Below are positions 24,701 to 37,212 of a DNA stretch of 64,000 nucleotides, one piece after another. The translations under genes and the position numbers were made by a program. Under the pieces are notes generated by a model that was not told the DNA's origin, searched no databases, and saw nothing but the letters and a program-made list of their open reading frames with translations. The first letter of the stretch is position 1. Each line of letters begins with the position of its first letter. Source of the stretch: Echiichthys vipera (Eukaryota > Chordata > Actinopteri > Perciformes > Trachinidae); contig OY829653.1 in NCBI GenBank assembly GCA_963691815.1, positions 27,047,653 to 27,111,652 on the forward strand, given 5' to 3'.

Positions 24701-26173
24701 TGACTGAAGGACAACATTTTCAATGATTGTGTGAAGTATTATAAGATGTAACTGAATAGAAATGAACAAAATGGGGTGAATATAGTCATTAAATAATAGT
24801 AATTAGACACAAAAAATAATATCAAGACAAAAAATATGAAAAGTAACGTATTTTATTGGGGAACTTGTTTTAACAGCACCCATATGTACACTTCTTTTCC
24901 AGTTTAGTCATGCATTGCTTTAAGCAGGACTAACTGGTAAGTGTGGGGGTTAAATGCAATAAGAGCCGGCTTGATCTCAATCAATTTGTCCCTGTCTGTT
25001 GGCAGGTGCCCAGGCTTTGCTGTGTCCCAGTCCCCAGTGTTGGCTCCATCAGGACTCCTAGCAAAGAGCTAAGCAGCAGCAGCATCAATGTGACCATTTA
25101 GAGTGTGATCTGTGCAGATGCAGTAGGAAGGTCAGGCCATTGTGCAGCCCTCCTCCCTCTTGCCTTTCACTTCACCCTCTAGGACGCCGTCCACATCAAA
25201 GTTGTTATTGAGGCCCCCCAATCGGAAATCCCGGTTTGGCAGGGAAGCGAGGTCTTTAAGAAAAGAATGAGGGCCTTGACCCAACATGGGTGACTAAATC
25301 AGCCTGCCGACAGCCAAGAGGAAGATTAATACTCATAGGGCCTCTTTACACCTGGTGTTAGGCATCTCATATCTGAAGTCTAGATTGTGTTTACACCTGA
25401 CAACACATTTCCAGGAGAATCTATTTCTTTACAAATGTCACATTCTCTTGTAAGATTTTGACACATCCTGTCTTTTTTTTTTTTTCATGCATTCATTACA
25501 TTTTGACTCGTGTTATTATCAATTTATCCCAGAAACTTGGTTGAGGTGTGTTTCATGATTGATCTGTACAGTTTATTACCGCTTATGAGGATTTACAACA
25601 ACAATTTGTTTTCACAGTATCACATTTTTTAACCCTAATATTATTTTTACAGTCCAGGAGACCCCAGGCTCAAACAAACATAGTCAACATTGTTTGTATC
25701 TCCTAAATAATTCATGATTTTGAATAACATATTTCTGTTTGCACTATTTTTTTCCCTTGGAGGTTTTCTGTCCTCAGACTTATTAAGCTGCATACTGCTA
25801 TAGAAGATGCATGGAGAACCCTGTTCCAACTAATAAGCCATTATATATTTATATAATGCTTTACAGTTGAGGTTCTATTTTGTCACCTTCATCAAATGTA
25901 CAAACACAGTTTGTGGCTAAGGGAAGAATTACCGCTTTGTTACTTCATAAAACAAACAGAAAACAATTGGTTGATATTGCAATTATTGTTATCATTTTGA
26001 CACAAGAATAAAGAAAAGCAGAAAAAAGCAGATGGTAACAAAACACAGGGGTTAAAACTTTTATTTAGTGTTCTTTCATTTTTTTCTTTTGAAATTGAAA
26101 AAAAGAGTCAAGGCAGCAGCATAAGTAAATGTGGTGTCATGTTTCTGGATTAGAGAAATCCAACTTACTTTTT

Positions 26174-26176
<3 letters not shown>
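21800..26176. other. Non-coding DNA, no gene recognised
   Basis: AT-rich, with no bounded repeat found. The stretch 23590-23830 (CATAATCC, TTAATGCTCGC, TTTTAATTGTGATTTCG) and 25000-25330 are less AT-rich and look like possible conserved non-coding DNA. A run of C sits at 24111-24121. No frame shows a domain. Confidence 0.45.

Positions 26177-26210
<34 letters not shown>
26177..26210. repeat. (TAA)n microsatellite
   Basis: Eleven near-perfect units of TAA/AAT. Confidence 0.95.
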
Positions 26211-26213
<3 letters not shown>

Positions 26214-27879
26214 CTTTTATTTGAATAAGCCTGACATTAAAATTACAAACTTGTTTTGTTTTCCAACAACACTGGGAGCAGTTAATATGGACAATTGCAG
26301 TATGTCTGTCATAGGTGGTTTTGGTGATTTTCAAAGTACTTTTTCTTCATTTGATTATATTTACAGGTACCACTGTTTTCTAGTTTGCCAGCCGGAAGGG
26401 AAAAGAAAACGACATCATCTCTAAACTCAACGAGTGAGAAAGAGAGGAGGAGAAAATCTGAAGGAGGAAGGGAGGGAGATGGAGGCAGATTGAAGAGAAG
26501 GTGGCAGATAGTGGGACGTATGAGTTCTCTCTCCCTCTGTTTTCAGCTCATGTGGAAAGGCTTTTCAAATTATGATGTGGATTGACGTGCAGCAGCTGTC
26601 CCCTCTCCAGGGTCCTGTCCGTCACCTCACCGGTCACTGCTGACAGCACTATGATGGATTAGGAATTGTCATCCAGGACGCTTGTCACTTGTTTACAAGT
26701 CGGCCATCCCTCATCTCTCACCACAGGCCTTATAATCTGGCCGACACTCCTCCAACCCCACCACCCCCACCATCCCCGCTGCCAGACACGCTATACAAGA
26801 CAACACCATACATTACAACAGCTTTTTTTTCTTTCTTTCCTCTAACCTTTCTCTCTCTCTCCCTCCTACATCCCTGGGCTGAACACAGTCAACACATTTA
26901 ATGCATTAATATATGTGTTGTGTTCGCCAATCTCCCAGGGACTGGGGCGATGTCTTCTCCTGTCAACCTCTACCCCTGAGAACTGACTGGGTTTTATACA
27001 AACATCCCAGTGGGAGAGGGAGGGAGACTCAGATCTAACCTGCATTCTGTTATTTGAAGAATGGAGCTTTAAATCTGTTGCCTAAAACTATGGACGATAT
27101 ATATTCTCTATCACTAGAAGTTCTACTTTATTTATTTTTGCTGTGATGGTAAATAAAATAATCCATGTAATCCTTAACCTCTGGTTGGTAATAATTAGGA
27201 AATAATGTATACAGAGTAGCATTAACTCTTTACCTTGTTCTACTTCTAATTTTACTTAATAGTTAATTGATATATGACTATTATTGTTGGAGGCATTAGA
27301 ACTATATTTTATCAAGTGAAGGTGAACAGCTAATGCTATTTCCACCTTTTATGTATAATTCCACTTTCTTTTATATACAATATGATATATGAAATTTGGA
27401 TTTCGGTCTATTTTTTTGGAGAGAAAAAAACGAGTCATTTAAAGACATCACCTTGGGCTCTTGCAACTTTTGAGGGACATTTATGTCCTGACATTTTATA
27501 GACCAAATGAAAAAAAAAAATATTGAAAAATGATTTGATCCAAATATCTGCTTTCACTTCTTTACTCACTTAATGTTTTGTTAACATCGATCTAAGCAGG
27601 TTTCTGAAACAAAAACATTCAAGACCATTTTCCGAAAGGTTTCAGACCCAATGATGTTGAGCCTGCATCTTAGAAATATAGAGGAAGTAGCCCCACAGAG
27701 CGGACTCTGATCTCTCTGTTCAGCATCTCTCAGTCTATGGCCTGCTGTGGAAATGTGTGAGTTTATGCTCCCTCTGCAGGCATAGTCAAAACTGGAAGAC
27801 GAGCTAACCAGCCTGCCTCTCTAGCTTGGACTCAGCCCTGCCAGCTGTGATCCTGCAGAGAGGATGAGTGGATGCCATC
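26211..27879. other. Non-coding DNA, no gene recognised
   Basis: A purine-rich block covers about 26420-26500 and a pyrimidine-rich block 26740-26870. Short frames in both are compositional. The rest is AT-rich with nothing recognisable. Confidence 0.45.
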
Positions 27880-28330
27880 TACCCTGCACTGCTGAGACCC
27901 TCCCTGTGCTCCCAGTGTGGCCCTTGAGAGAGGCCATAATCTTCTCCTATCTGCCTTAATGGTTCCCTCTGTTGATGCTGAGATGGCAGGCCTGGGAGTG
28001 GGGGCGGCACGCTGAATCTTACCACGAGCATAGTCATTAAATTAAAAATTTCTGAACACTCCCTTGCTCGTGGCATAACCGTCGCCATGAGAGCGATCAT
28101 AATTGGCTCTGAAAACATGCATAATTGCCATCAGCTGGCGTTCTTTTACAGTTGACATTGTTGGAGGCGACTGCGGGGCCATTGGTGAATTGAATATGCA
28201 GCTTGTTTCACAATGGCAGTCGTAATTGAAATATGGTACGTGTGAGTGAAAGATTACATTAAAGCTCCTAGATAATCACCTGACAGGGGAGTCATTGAAT
28301 CGACAATCTGTCGTGGAGTTTCGGGGAGCA
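27880..28330. promoter_or_regulatory. Candidate conserved non-coding element
   Basis: A stretch of even composition, dense in TAATTA-like and CATAATTGCC motifs, with a 9-bp inverted repeat CCACGAGCA (28022-28030) and TGCTCGTGG (28064-28072). On the minus strand 28023-28108 could also be read as an exon (acceptor GCATGTTTTCAG, donor GTG|GTAAGA; peptide PIMIALMATVMPRARECSE). I favour regulatory DNA because the unusual composition continues beyond the putative exon. Cross-species comparison would settle it. Confidence 0.3.
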
Positions 28331-30454
28331 GGCCAGAGCGAACAGGCCTAGGGAGGAAGGGTGGGAGGGGGGCGAGTGGAGTGGGGGTAAAGGAAGGCAT
28401 CAGGCAGAATTAGAAAAAAAAAGAAGAAGCTCTTCGCTGGCCAGCCTGGCATTCCTGGGCTCTTTCTATCACCACATTTATCCCGCTCCCTCCCACCCTC
28501 CCACTTCTCTCTTAGATGCTCACCCCTCCACTGCTATGAGTAGACCACTTCCCCTTTAAGAGCTAACAGATGGCTACCCATTACTGTTGCATTTTATCCT
28601 CATTTTCATTCATATTTTTATTGCTTTTTCCATTGTGGCAAAACAACACCTTTCTCCTCAACACAGGCACACAACACTGCCTACAATCCTCTAAAATAAA
28701 GGTTACATTAACTTAGATTGTGCACTGTTGGTGATTCTCACTTCACCTGTGAGGCATCCTTTTATAGGCAGGAAGTATGTGATCGTAACATCCCATAATT
28801 CAACTGTCATATTAATGCTTTGAATTGTCTAAAACTTCCTCACACCATTTTTTGTAAAAGTCCTTTCAGTTCCTTACCCTAACAGAAAGCAAGAAGGGAA
28901 GTGTTATTTCCCAACACACTAGGAACATTACTGCAAAACTGATAGAGAATGCACAGAAGACAAGATGCTCTCATTCATCCTCCCCTGTAGACTATCAGAG
29001 GTGTTGCTGTTGCTGAGGTGAAAAACCTTGCAGGTGCCTCCTGTCTTTAATCTACTTCTCCCCTTGCCATTATCTTATATTTGGGTATAAACACACAGAC
29101 TGTGCAACCCGATAATATGCAATTAAAAACAAAGATCATTAAAAAGTTATTGGTGTCTGCCTAATTACTATAACTTTACCCCCCTTATAATGAGCGTGCA
29201 TGGGTATTGATTTGAAGCAAATCTCCCTTTCCTCCTGGAAAAAATCAGGTAGTTACTTTGTGTTAAATCATTAATATAGTAATGATTTTTCCAGAACACT
29301 CTCAATTAAGACCAGAGCAGAAAATGACTCAGGGGAGTTGAAGCTCACGCTCTTAAAAATGTGATGTTCCAAATATATCCTGGCTTCTCTCACCAGAGAA
29401 TATGGATAGGGCTGAGCCGTGTCTCTGAATCATTTAAAGTGGAGCTTGTTGATTAGGATGTGTGTAAATGTGTTTCTGTGTTAGAGGGCTGCACCTTTAA
29501 TATAATACAGTATCTAATAATAAACTGCACTGCATAAGCAAATGATAGGCAAGCAAAAGAAAGTGCTGCAGTGGTCCGGTTTGACCTCCAGCAGGGAATG
29601 AAGAAAAAGTCTGCCAGACTGAAAAACCCTTAGCATTAAAAAGAAAGCAAGGCAGACAGTTCAACTTATATAGTTAATAATGTAATAAAAAGAGTGTATG
29701 ACCTACTACACTCCATTAAAAGTTTAAATAATTGCCAATGTACCAATACCTACAGAAAATACAGAGGATTTATACTTTCCTCACTAAACCCTGTATCCCA
29801 TAACTTTCTTTGTACATTAGTTTGCTGATTGTTGTTTACAGTATATAATAAAGATTTTGGTCTCCCAAAATTAGAACAACAGGACTAAAAGTAGGTTCAG
29901 AGATGAAGCAAAGTGGATTATCGCCTTGCATTTGATTGCTGGACTGTTTTCAGATCCCAAACAGCCAATGAACCAACTCTTTGTTAGCTGTAAGCTAGCA
30001 TCAATTTGCACCAACCAGGGTGAATTCTTGTATAATTGCGTCATTGTTCTGACAAACTGGAAAGGATACAAGCTAGTATCCATCCTCTTCACTCCAAATT
30101 CATCAGCATCAACAACCTGACCCGGGGGAAAAGACAAGTAAAATCAAAACAAGCAGATAAAATAACTATTTTATTAGCCAAGCCATCAGCCTGTATAACA
30201 TCCAGCTTAGCACACAGGTTTCTTAGATGCTCACTTGTACTTCTGCACTTTCATTCAATTACTATCTTACTATTTTAGTCTACTGTTGACTGTTTTATTT
30301 ACTTTATTGCTTAATCTGAGATCAGATATGTTTTATTTTGACTGTGTTGTCGTCTTTTGTGTTTGTTATTTACTGTGGGCTGAAGTCTGGAGCACCGGAC
30401 CAAAGGCATTTCCCGGTATGGGATGATGAAGTTGATCTGAATCTCAATTGGATA
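28331..30454. other. Non-coding DNA, no gene recognised
   Basis: The part after 28331 is purine-rich, then pyrimidine-rich, then AT-rich. The open frames around 29871-30278 overlap on both strands and have no domain. Confidence 0.45.
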
Positions 30455-30529
30455 TTACATGTGTAGTGAACCTTAGTAGGGGTTGTGAATGCAACCTACC
30501 TTAGGTCCTCCCCCTTCACCCAGGTGCAG

Positions 30530-30536
30530 TATAAAA
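30530..30536 (+). promoter_or_regulatory. TATA box of the solo LTR
   Basis: TATAAAA stands about 70 bp inside the LTR, preceded by a pyrimidine-rich and then GC-containing stretch. It would mark the U3/R boundary region and could still start transcription into the right flank. Confidence 0.6.
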
Positions 30537-31158
30537 TGCCCGGAATGGCACAGCTCAGCCTCTTGCTGGTTGCCTTCCAGGGTGGTGATTAGGGTCCCTG
30601 CTTTCATTCATTTGAGATTCAGTTGTTTTTCGCTTTACTAATTTGTGTCTTTTGTTTTCTAGGATCCCCTGCTTGTGTTTGGTTTTGGTTAGGTTTACTT
30701 TTAGTTTATTTGGCTATTGCTTTCGTGTAGTTTTGCTTACACCTTTTCTGATGAATCCTTGAGTTAGAGAGATTATTTATCAATTGGATTGGTTTTGTCA
30801 ACTCTCTTGTTTTTGTTTCAGGGAGTTCTTTTTTGTGTCTTTCTTGATTTTCAGTGCAGCCTGGGTGTTGTCAGCTGGGCAGCTAGGCACTGTGGTGAAG
30901 ACCTCACTCCCGGTGCATGCTAGTAGGCAATGGGGCACCACTAGTGCATGTTTTTGTAGTGTGTTGTGTTGCACCCCAGGCTAGTGAGAATAGAAGTCTG
31001 CCTCCCACTGAGGCCCCAGTCCACTGATTTTAGTTTTCTGTCTAGCCGGCCTTTTGAAATTATTATATTAATACAATTTTTATTATCTTGTGTTTTTCTT
31101 TTTTGTTTCCTTAACAGTTCCAGTTTTCTTAGGTTTGTTCTTGATTTATTAGTATTGC

Positions 31159-31164
31159 AATAAA
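31159..31164 (+). terminator. Polyadenylation signal of the solo LTR
   Basis: AATAAA lies about 70 bp before the LTR's right end and follows the TATA box in the order expected for an R-U5 junction. Confidence 0.55.
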
Positions 31165-31236
31165 AATATTTAATTGACTTACTGGCTCTGCCTCCTTAGT
31201 CTCTCAAACCTGTGCCCTTATAGTTTCTGCATTACA

Positions 31237-33860
31237 CCAGTTTACCTTCTCCGTTTTTTAATTCCTTGGGGTGCAAGTCCCCAGGTGATGTTAACCCCCC
31301 CGAACAATGTGTTACACTAAGCCCCCCCGCCAGATATGCAACTGTACCACTAAGACAATCTTCCATTCTGTTTGATCCAAGCCCCTGGGAAGTGGGCAAG
31401 ACTTTAAAGTTGTAATTGGTAAGAATTGAGATGAGAAGATGTCACTTCAGACTGTTCCCTTTCAATGCACTTTTACTGGTCAGAAGTTGGAAGTTCACGA
31501 TTTCTGAGTATAAGGGAACACTGCATAACTGACAGTGATGAGCACCAGCTGGGCAGACCAACCTCTGCTGTACAATGCATTTAGGGAGGGAAACGGCAAG
31601 TACAAGCAATTTCATCAGTGGGTCATATGATCAATCACCATTGTTTCAACTCACTTTTTGAGATAGTAACTTAACAGACAATGAAATAGATAAAAGTCTA
31701 AAGTCATACGGTGGAATCGCAACTTCGACTTCAACTAAGTGTGTGGCAGGCTGGTGTCCCTTCACTAATCCCTTACTGTAAGTAAGAATTTCCTGAGGGT
31801 TGTGGATACTACTATAAACTAACACTGCTCCTGCCACATTAAGAAGGTAATGTTGAGCTTGTTAACCGCTGTTACCTCATTATAATGATAACATTTGCTA
31901 ATTAGCAGTGAACACAAAGTATAGCTGAGTCTGATGGGAATGTCAGTATTAATTATTAGTCATAAACCAAGTATAGACAAACTGATATTTTGACTTAATA
32001 ATGGGGCTCTCGGGAGCATTCCGATTCATCTGAAAGGGAACACGAATGTATGTCTTACAATTCATGGCAATCCATCAAATCATTTTTCAGGCCCTGCAAT
32101 AATGTATACCTCAGTGGCATTCAAAGGAAAATCAGGTCATCTCCAAAGTCGTCTGTACAAATTGTGTGCCAGTTCAGTGAGTAAATGTTGAGATATTTCA
32201 ACAGACTTTTGAAAATGTTGACCTGCTGATGGCGCTAAAGAAGAAGATGGGACAATTAAACTGAGCTTATTTCTTGGTCTCAGTGTCTAGGACATAATCA
32301 CCCTTTCCACATGGTGGATGATAGGATACGAGCAGATATGAAAGACTTCCTGTGTCTGTCATGGTTTTCAGGTTTGCATACATCAACTCGCTTGCCTTTG
32401 TAATCCAAACTCTGTGATCTCTGAACCTCCATCCGAACCCATTTCAGCCCCCTACCCCCATCCTCACCCCGCGACTCTCACCAAAATGCTACAACAGTTA
32501 GATCATTTGTCCCTCTATTATCCCAACACCTGCACGGAAATCTGTCTCAATTTTCCCCTCTGCTTCTGATCTGGTCTCCCTACCGCCTTCTTCTGTGGTC
32601 CCACTGAGACACTAGTTTGGCCCCAAGCAGCTTCTGTCTCTGTCAGGAGGCTTCTGGGCGCTGCCATCCCACCATGCATTGTGCCCATGCCAAGAGTCTG
32701 TGCCAGTTCACACCCCTTTAGCACGGAATGCTTGTTGTGACCCTGCCTTTTCTTTTCATTGCACTCTTTCAAGCCCATGTGCCAAACACACACAGGACTC
32801 AAGTAGGGATATACAAAAAGCATCCCTCTCTCCTTCCTTTCACTCAGACGAATAATATTCACTTAGTGAGGACCAGGAGGTGTTGGAACAAAGAGACCTT
32901 TAGTGTTGGGCAGTGATTCGTTATAGTCTCCATAACCACAGTTTACAGCAGCTTTCTTTTGAAATGCTTGACATTTTACTTCCTATTCCTTAGATTTGGT
33001 CTGAGTGTACAGTGCGTCATCTTTGTTTGACTTTATCACACGTAAAGAGCCATTTTCACTTGGTTTAATGTCATCACCTAGGTAACCAGCAGGTTTTTGG
33101 CAACAACGCAGAAACGGCCAATTTGTCAATGGAATGTGTGAAGTGTCAATATAAATCTATCTAATCCCCCTGGGCCCCATTCAAGAGATCATTTTTCATA
33201 TGCATCTAAGAATTTTTGGTGTATTACTTTCTCACCCTTTTTTTTTTGGAGCCAGTGACAGATTAGTTTTGTGGGAGAAAGCAGTTGGGTACCAGGTGTC
33301 TCTCCAGGGCAGAGTTATGTTGTATTTATTAATTTATTTTAGGCTACACACACCCTGTAGGTGGTTCCAAATACAGCTAGTGTGTTTTCGCTCTCAACTG
33401 ACAAGTCCGCTCTAAGGTACGGGATATGTTTGAATCTCACATTTTTTTACTGACATCTCCCCCTTCAGTATAGGAATGAGAAAGCACCTCCAGTGACAAA
33501 GATAGGCACAGATAGAAGTTAGTACAGTCAAAGTCAGGCCTTTCAGGGGACATAAGAAATCTTTGAGATTTCAGTCGTGGTTTATTTGGTGACTCCTATA
33601 GCTAGTGGAGACAACGTGCGGTTTAATACTACCGGTCTCAGAATTATGATGCATGGTTAAAATAAGTACTGTATTAGGGTTAGAGCAATCTTGTAACCCA
33701 TCAACTATTGGTCTGATGACGATGTAGCGTCTGGACTACAGTTGATATTTTGGCTACCTGGGCCCATCAAGATTCCCTCTTCTGAGTGGCAGTCAGGTTT
33801 AAGATCTGATCCACAACTTGTGCTTCAAGAATGCAGTTGGGGTTGAGAAATATCTGCATA
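31237..33860. other. Non-coding DNA, no gene recognised
   Basis: Right of the LTR there is no primer-binding site. A CTTGGGG..CCCCAG inverted pair sits near 31266-31284. The GC-moderate stretch 32530-32770 may be conserved non-coding DNA. No gene is supportable. Confidence 0.45.
32222..32236 (+). promoter_or_regulatory. CTCF-like motif
   Basis: CCTGCTGATGGCGCT matches 13 of 15 positions of CCASYAGRKGGCRSY. This is a single-motif inference. Confidence 0.3.
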
Positions 33861-33867
33861 TGAATGC

Positions 33868-33967
33868 AGATGAATAATAACAAAAAGCTAAAGCATAGCT
33901 AAATCTTCATCAGACAATTGCCGATGGGTTCTGAGATTATATTTTGGCCAGTGTGTTCCGCCTCCTC
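33868..33967. repeat. Diverged interspersed repeat, copy 2
   Basis: This segment is the partner of 7069-7170, sharing AATAACAAAA, AGCTAAATC, TTCATCAGA and GATGGGTT in order. The flanking 33590-34260 has a similar repeat-like feel, but limits could not be set. Confidence 0.5.
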
Positions 33968-34299
33968 ACAAGGATTGTTTACATGCATTAAACCAAATGT
34001 GATTGCTCAATACGGCTTGGGCTACAATTGGAAACCAGACCACTTCTTACCTACAGATTTTCTACATTTGTATGCAGAATCTGTTTATAGAGATCAGGGT
34101 TATGGAAACTTGGGACACATTACAACTTCTGTAAGGTTAGGGGACCTTCATTGTCATGGTTACAATAATAGGCACGCAGCAGTCTCATGTGTTAAGTCCA
34201 ATGATTTGTTGACCCATTTATCAAGCCAGACCTCATCCCCTCAGAATGTGTCACTGTATAACACAATACGGCTGCTAGAGAGCTTCGTCACTTACTTGT

Positions 34300-35811
34300 A
34301 AATGTTAAGATGATCTGATAACTGGTGCTCTTCTTGGTAAGGCAGTCTCATATTTAGATTTAACAGAAAAGAATTCAAAACAATTATAGTTGTTAAAAAA
34401 AAACAAAATAAAAACTGGTGATGAAAATGCTTAGGAATTTATCTTTAAAAAGTGAAAACAAATGACTAACTTAACTTGAAGATGGAGGGCAGAGGGTAAA
34501 AATCAACAAAGATCTTCACAGTGCTGCAGCCGCAGGATAAAGTAAAATGGGGATCCATGACCTGTAATGATTTTTTACCTGAGAGTCCGTGACATGGAAC
34601 TGTTTGAGCTCCCCTGCTGTACATACTTATGATTGCTGAACAACAGTGTGTCAGAGCTTGGCATTTATGTTCATGTGACATTATCAAAATGCTCATATGA
34701 CAGCACACCAATTATAAATCTTGACGAGACGACACCGGAAAACATTTTGCACTTCCTTTCTCGGTGACATGACCTTTTACTATGGTCCTGCGTTCCTCCG
34801 ATAGATGTCACCTCCCCTCTCTTTCTGTTTTTTTTCTCTTTATAGCTCCATCCTAGCTGCTTCCATCCCAAGGTAAATCCCATTGGACGGACACATTGTC
34901 ATGGAAGCTTGTGAATGTTTTCACTATGGTGTTGTTATTTATTGGCCGTTGACAGGGCTGTGGATTCCAAGCCAAAGTGAAACTCATATTGTTATCAAAA
35001 GCATACAATTCCTATCACTTTAGGTGTCAGAGCAGGGACAAGAAAATGAAACAGGTACTCATAAAGGCAGCAGGAGTCATAAATCCGCCGTAGGGGCTCG
35101 AGCAAGGAGACGCTTGATTAAATAAGGTGAATTAGGTAATTTTGCAAAAGTGGGAAATAACATTGATCTATGCTCCTGTCAGTGGTGAGTCTTGCCACTA
35201 TTGTGTATTGTTTTTTTTTCTTGTGTATCTATAGTATATCAATCCTCCTCTGACTGAATGATATGAGTGAGAGAAAATCCAGCCTCCTTTGAGTGCCATG
35301 TGGTCTGTTGCCGGAAGACTAGGAACAGACTTATGCAGGATCTGAGTTTGCCATCTTGGGTTTCCACAGCAATTGAAACTACAAAAGTATCCTAAAGCTT
35401 TGTTTACTAGGACATATGTGAAATGAACCAACCAAACTACTGTTTTTCCTACAGCGCCATAGGCATCAAGAGGCAATTTAAGGTCAGTCAGGGGTGAGAC
35501 ACTGCACTAGTTTATACCACGGTGCAATCAAATTTCATTGCGTTTTTACAGAAAATCACTTTCGGGAAATCATTTCTTTTTTTCTTTTAAATGTCAGATA
35601 TCTATTTTAAAAGAAGTCTTGTTGTTAGGGGAATGGAATAAATCTTTCCTTTTCCCAATACAAGAAAATTCTAAAACAACAATCCTTTACTTGTGTAGCC
35701 TGTTTTATTGCCACTTTGTTTACTCTCTGCAGAATCTGTACAAAGAGTTGGAATCTTCCACTATGGCATCATGATGGTAAATGTAAAAAAACAAAAAAAC
35801 AATGAGTAAAT
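34300..35811. other. Non-coding DNA, no gene recognised
   Basis: No gene or bounded repeat is seen. About 35080-35170 (CATAAATCCGCCG, GATTAAATAAGGTGAATTAG) could be conserved non-coding DNA. Confidence 0.45.
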
Positions 35812-35964
35812 ACTTTAAAGAGTACTCCAATGATTTTGCACATCAAAGTGTGTTTAACGGTCCTGGGGAGTACTACTGCATATGTGAAAGAAGTTGTATA
35901 AAGCCTTTTGTAAGAGAGGGAAAAGATATGTCACTTGAGTCAGCGTCAGGGGGTGTGGAGTCAG
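35812..35964. repeat. Interspersed repeat, copy 1 of a pair
   Basis: This segment shares TTGTATRAAGCCTTT, TGTCACTTGAGTCAG and a GGRAGTRCT block, in the same order, with 41090-41252. Copy 1 lacks about 30 bp present in copy 2. The family is unnamed and no terminal repeats or target duplications were found. Confidence 0.6.
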
Positions 35965-36892
35965 AACGAGGAGAGCTTACCAGACCTCTAGCCTGCTGCT
36001 CATCCCTGGGACAGACAAAACTGACTTGCTAGATATGCTTACCCAGTTTACCTTGCAGGTAGACCTGCCCCTACTCTGCTTCTGATTAGGATTACTCTTT
36101 GAGGCATCTGTAAAACGCTAACGTTAGCCTAACCTAAGATACTATACAGGCCCAGGAGAAAAGCGACTCAGTCACGGCAGTTCAAGTTCACAGTCTCTGC
36201 TATGAGCTGGCTGGGCCTTTCTCAAGAGACCTGTCTAGTAAACAATGGGGAAATTATGTTGCAGCAGCACAACGTCAGAAACAAGTACAGTGAAAAAGAA
36301 TAAATCAAATAAGAGCTGTAGCAACTAGTATAAGAAACTTTTAAACTTTATTGTACAAAGTTACAAGATAAAGTGACTAGTTAAAGTGACACAGTATGAT
36401 TAGTAGCAGCCAGTCTAGCTAGTCTTTTGTAAATAATGTACATTATTAGTTTACTGACCATTCATCGTTGCAGATTCATACAGACAGCTATCATTAAGAA
36501 CATTGAATTATTTTGCCGTTACAATATGTCAACAATGTTAAATAGTTGGATTTAAATCCACTTTACGATGCACAAACGCATAAGGCAGCAGTCTTGGGTG
36601 CCATATTGAGTTTCTGCCTACTGTGAATATTCAGCGCTTGAATAATCCAGGGATGAAACCCAGCTCGTATAGAGCCCCAAAACACAGAAAAGTAACATTA
36701 ATGCATCCCTTTATTATTTCATCTTAAGTCATATACATATACCGCTCTTAACATTTATACAGTAAAAAGAAAACAATTAGGAAATGATTATTACATACCT
36801 TAAGATTCTATACAAAATACGTTACGTTACATATGTCATGGAAAAAAACATAGTGGTTGAGTTGATGAGTTAGAATCGTAGCCAAAGGGGGG
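35965..36892. other. Non-coding DNA, no gene recognised
   Basis: AT-rich with nothing recognisable. It may include more of the neighbouring old repeat. Confidence 0.4.
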
Positions 36893-37212
36893 TCATCACT
36901 ATGTTCCCTGGGTCCGATGTTCCCCACTCAGGGTTTGATGCTCCCCGGCCGCATAAGCCTCTGCCTTCAAGGATTTAATTCAGCATTTTAGTACGGCTAG
37001 AGGTAACGGTTACGGTTAGAGTGAGGGTCTGGATTAGGGGGTAGTGTTCGAGTCCACATAGGCCTATATGCCGGGGAATTCAGCACTGATTGTGGAAAAA
37101 AATAACAGACCGGGGAACACAGGACCTTTTCTGTGAAAAGCGGGAGCAGCAATCTCATGTCACATACAAAGCGGAGAACATGGGACACAGGGGACAGAGG
37201 TATGTTCCCCCC
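36893..37212. repeat. Foldback-like repeat with GTTCCCC motifs
   Basis: The left part reads ATGTTCCCTGGGTCCGATG and then TTCCCCACT. The right part carries the reverse form (GCGGAGAACATGGGAC, then ACAGGGGAC) and a closing ATGTTCCCCCC. A further inverted copy, CCGGGGAACACAGGACC, sits near 37110. The arrangement suggests a foldback or MITE, but no target duplication is clear. Confidence 0.5.

Larger units (their letters stand above)
30460..31231 (+). mobile_element. Solo LTR of an LTR retrotransposon
   Basis: The 772-bp unit starts TG (TGTGTAGTGAACC) and ends CA (AGTTTCTGCA). It is flanked by perfect 5-bp duplications, TTACA, at 30455-30459 and 31232-31236. It contains a TATA box at 30530 and a polyadenylation signal at 31159, in the right order for an LTR read left to right. 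The central part is T-rich with TTTTGTTTT motifs, as in fish Ty3/gypsy LTRs. No primer-binding site, gag or pol follows, so the internal part was lost by recombination between two LTRs. The superfamily is inferred from style and the 5-bp duplication. Confidence 0.85.

Noticed and set aside
30784..31163. Open frames inside the solo LTR
   Set aside because: They are T-rich LTR sequence; no gag or pol motif is present.
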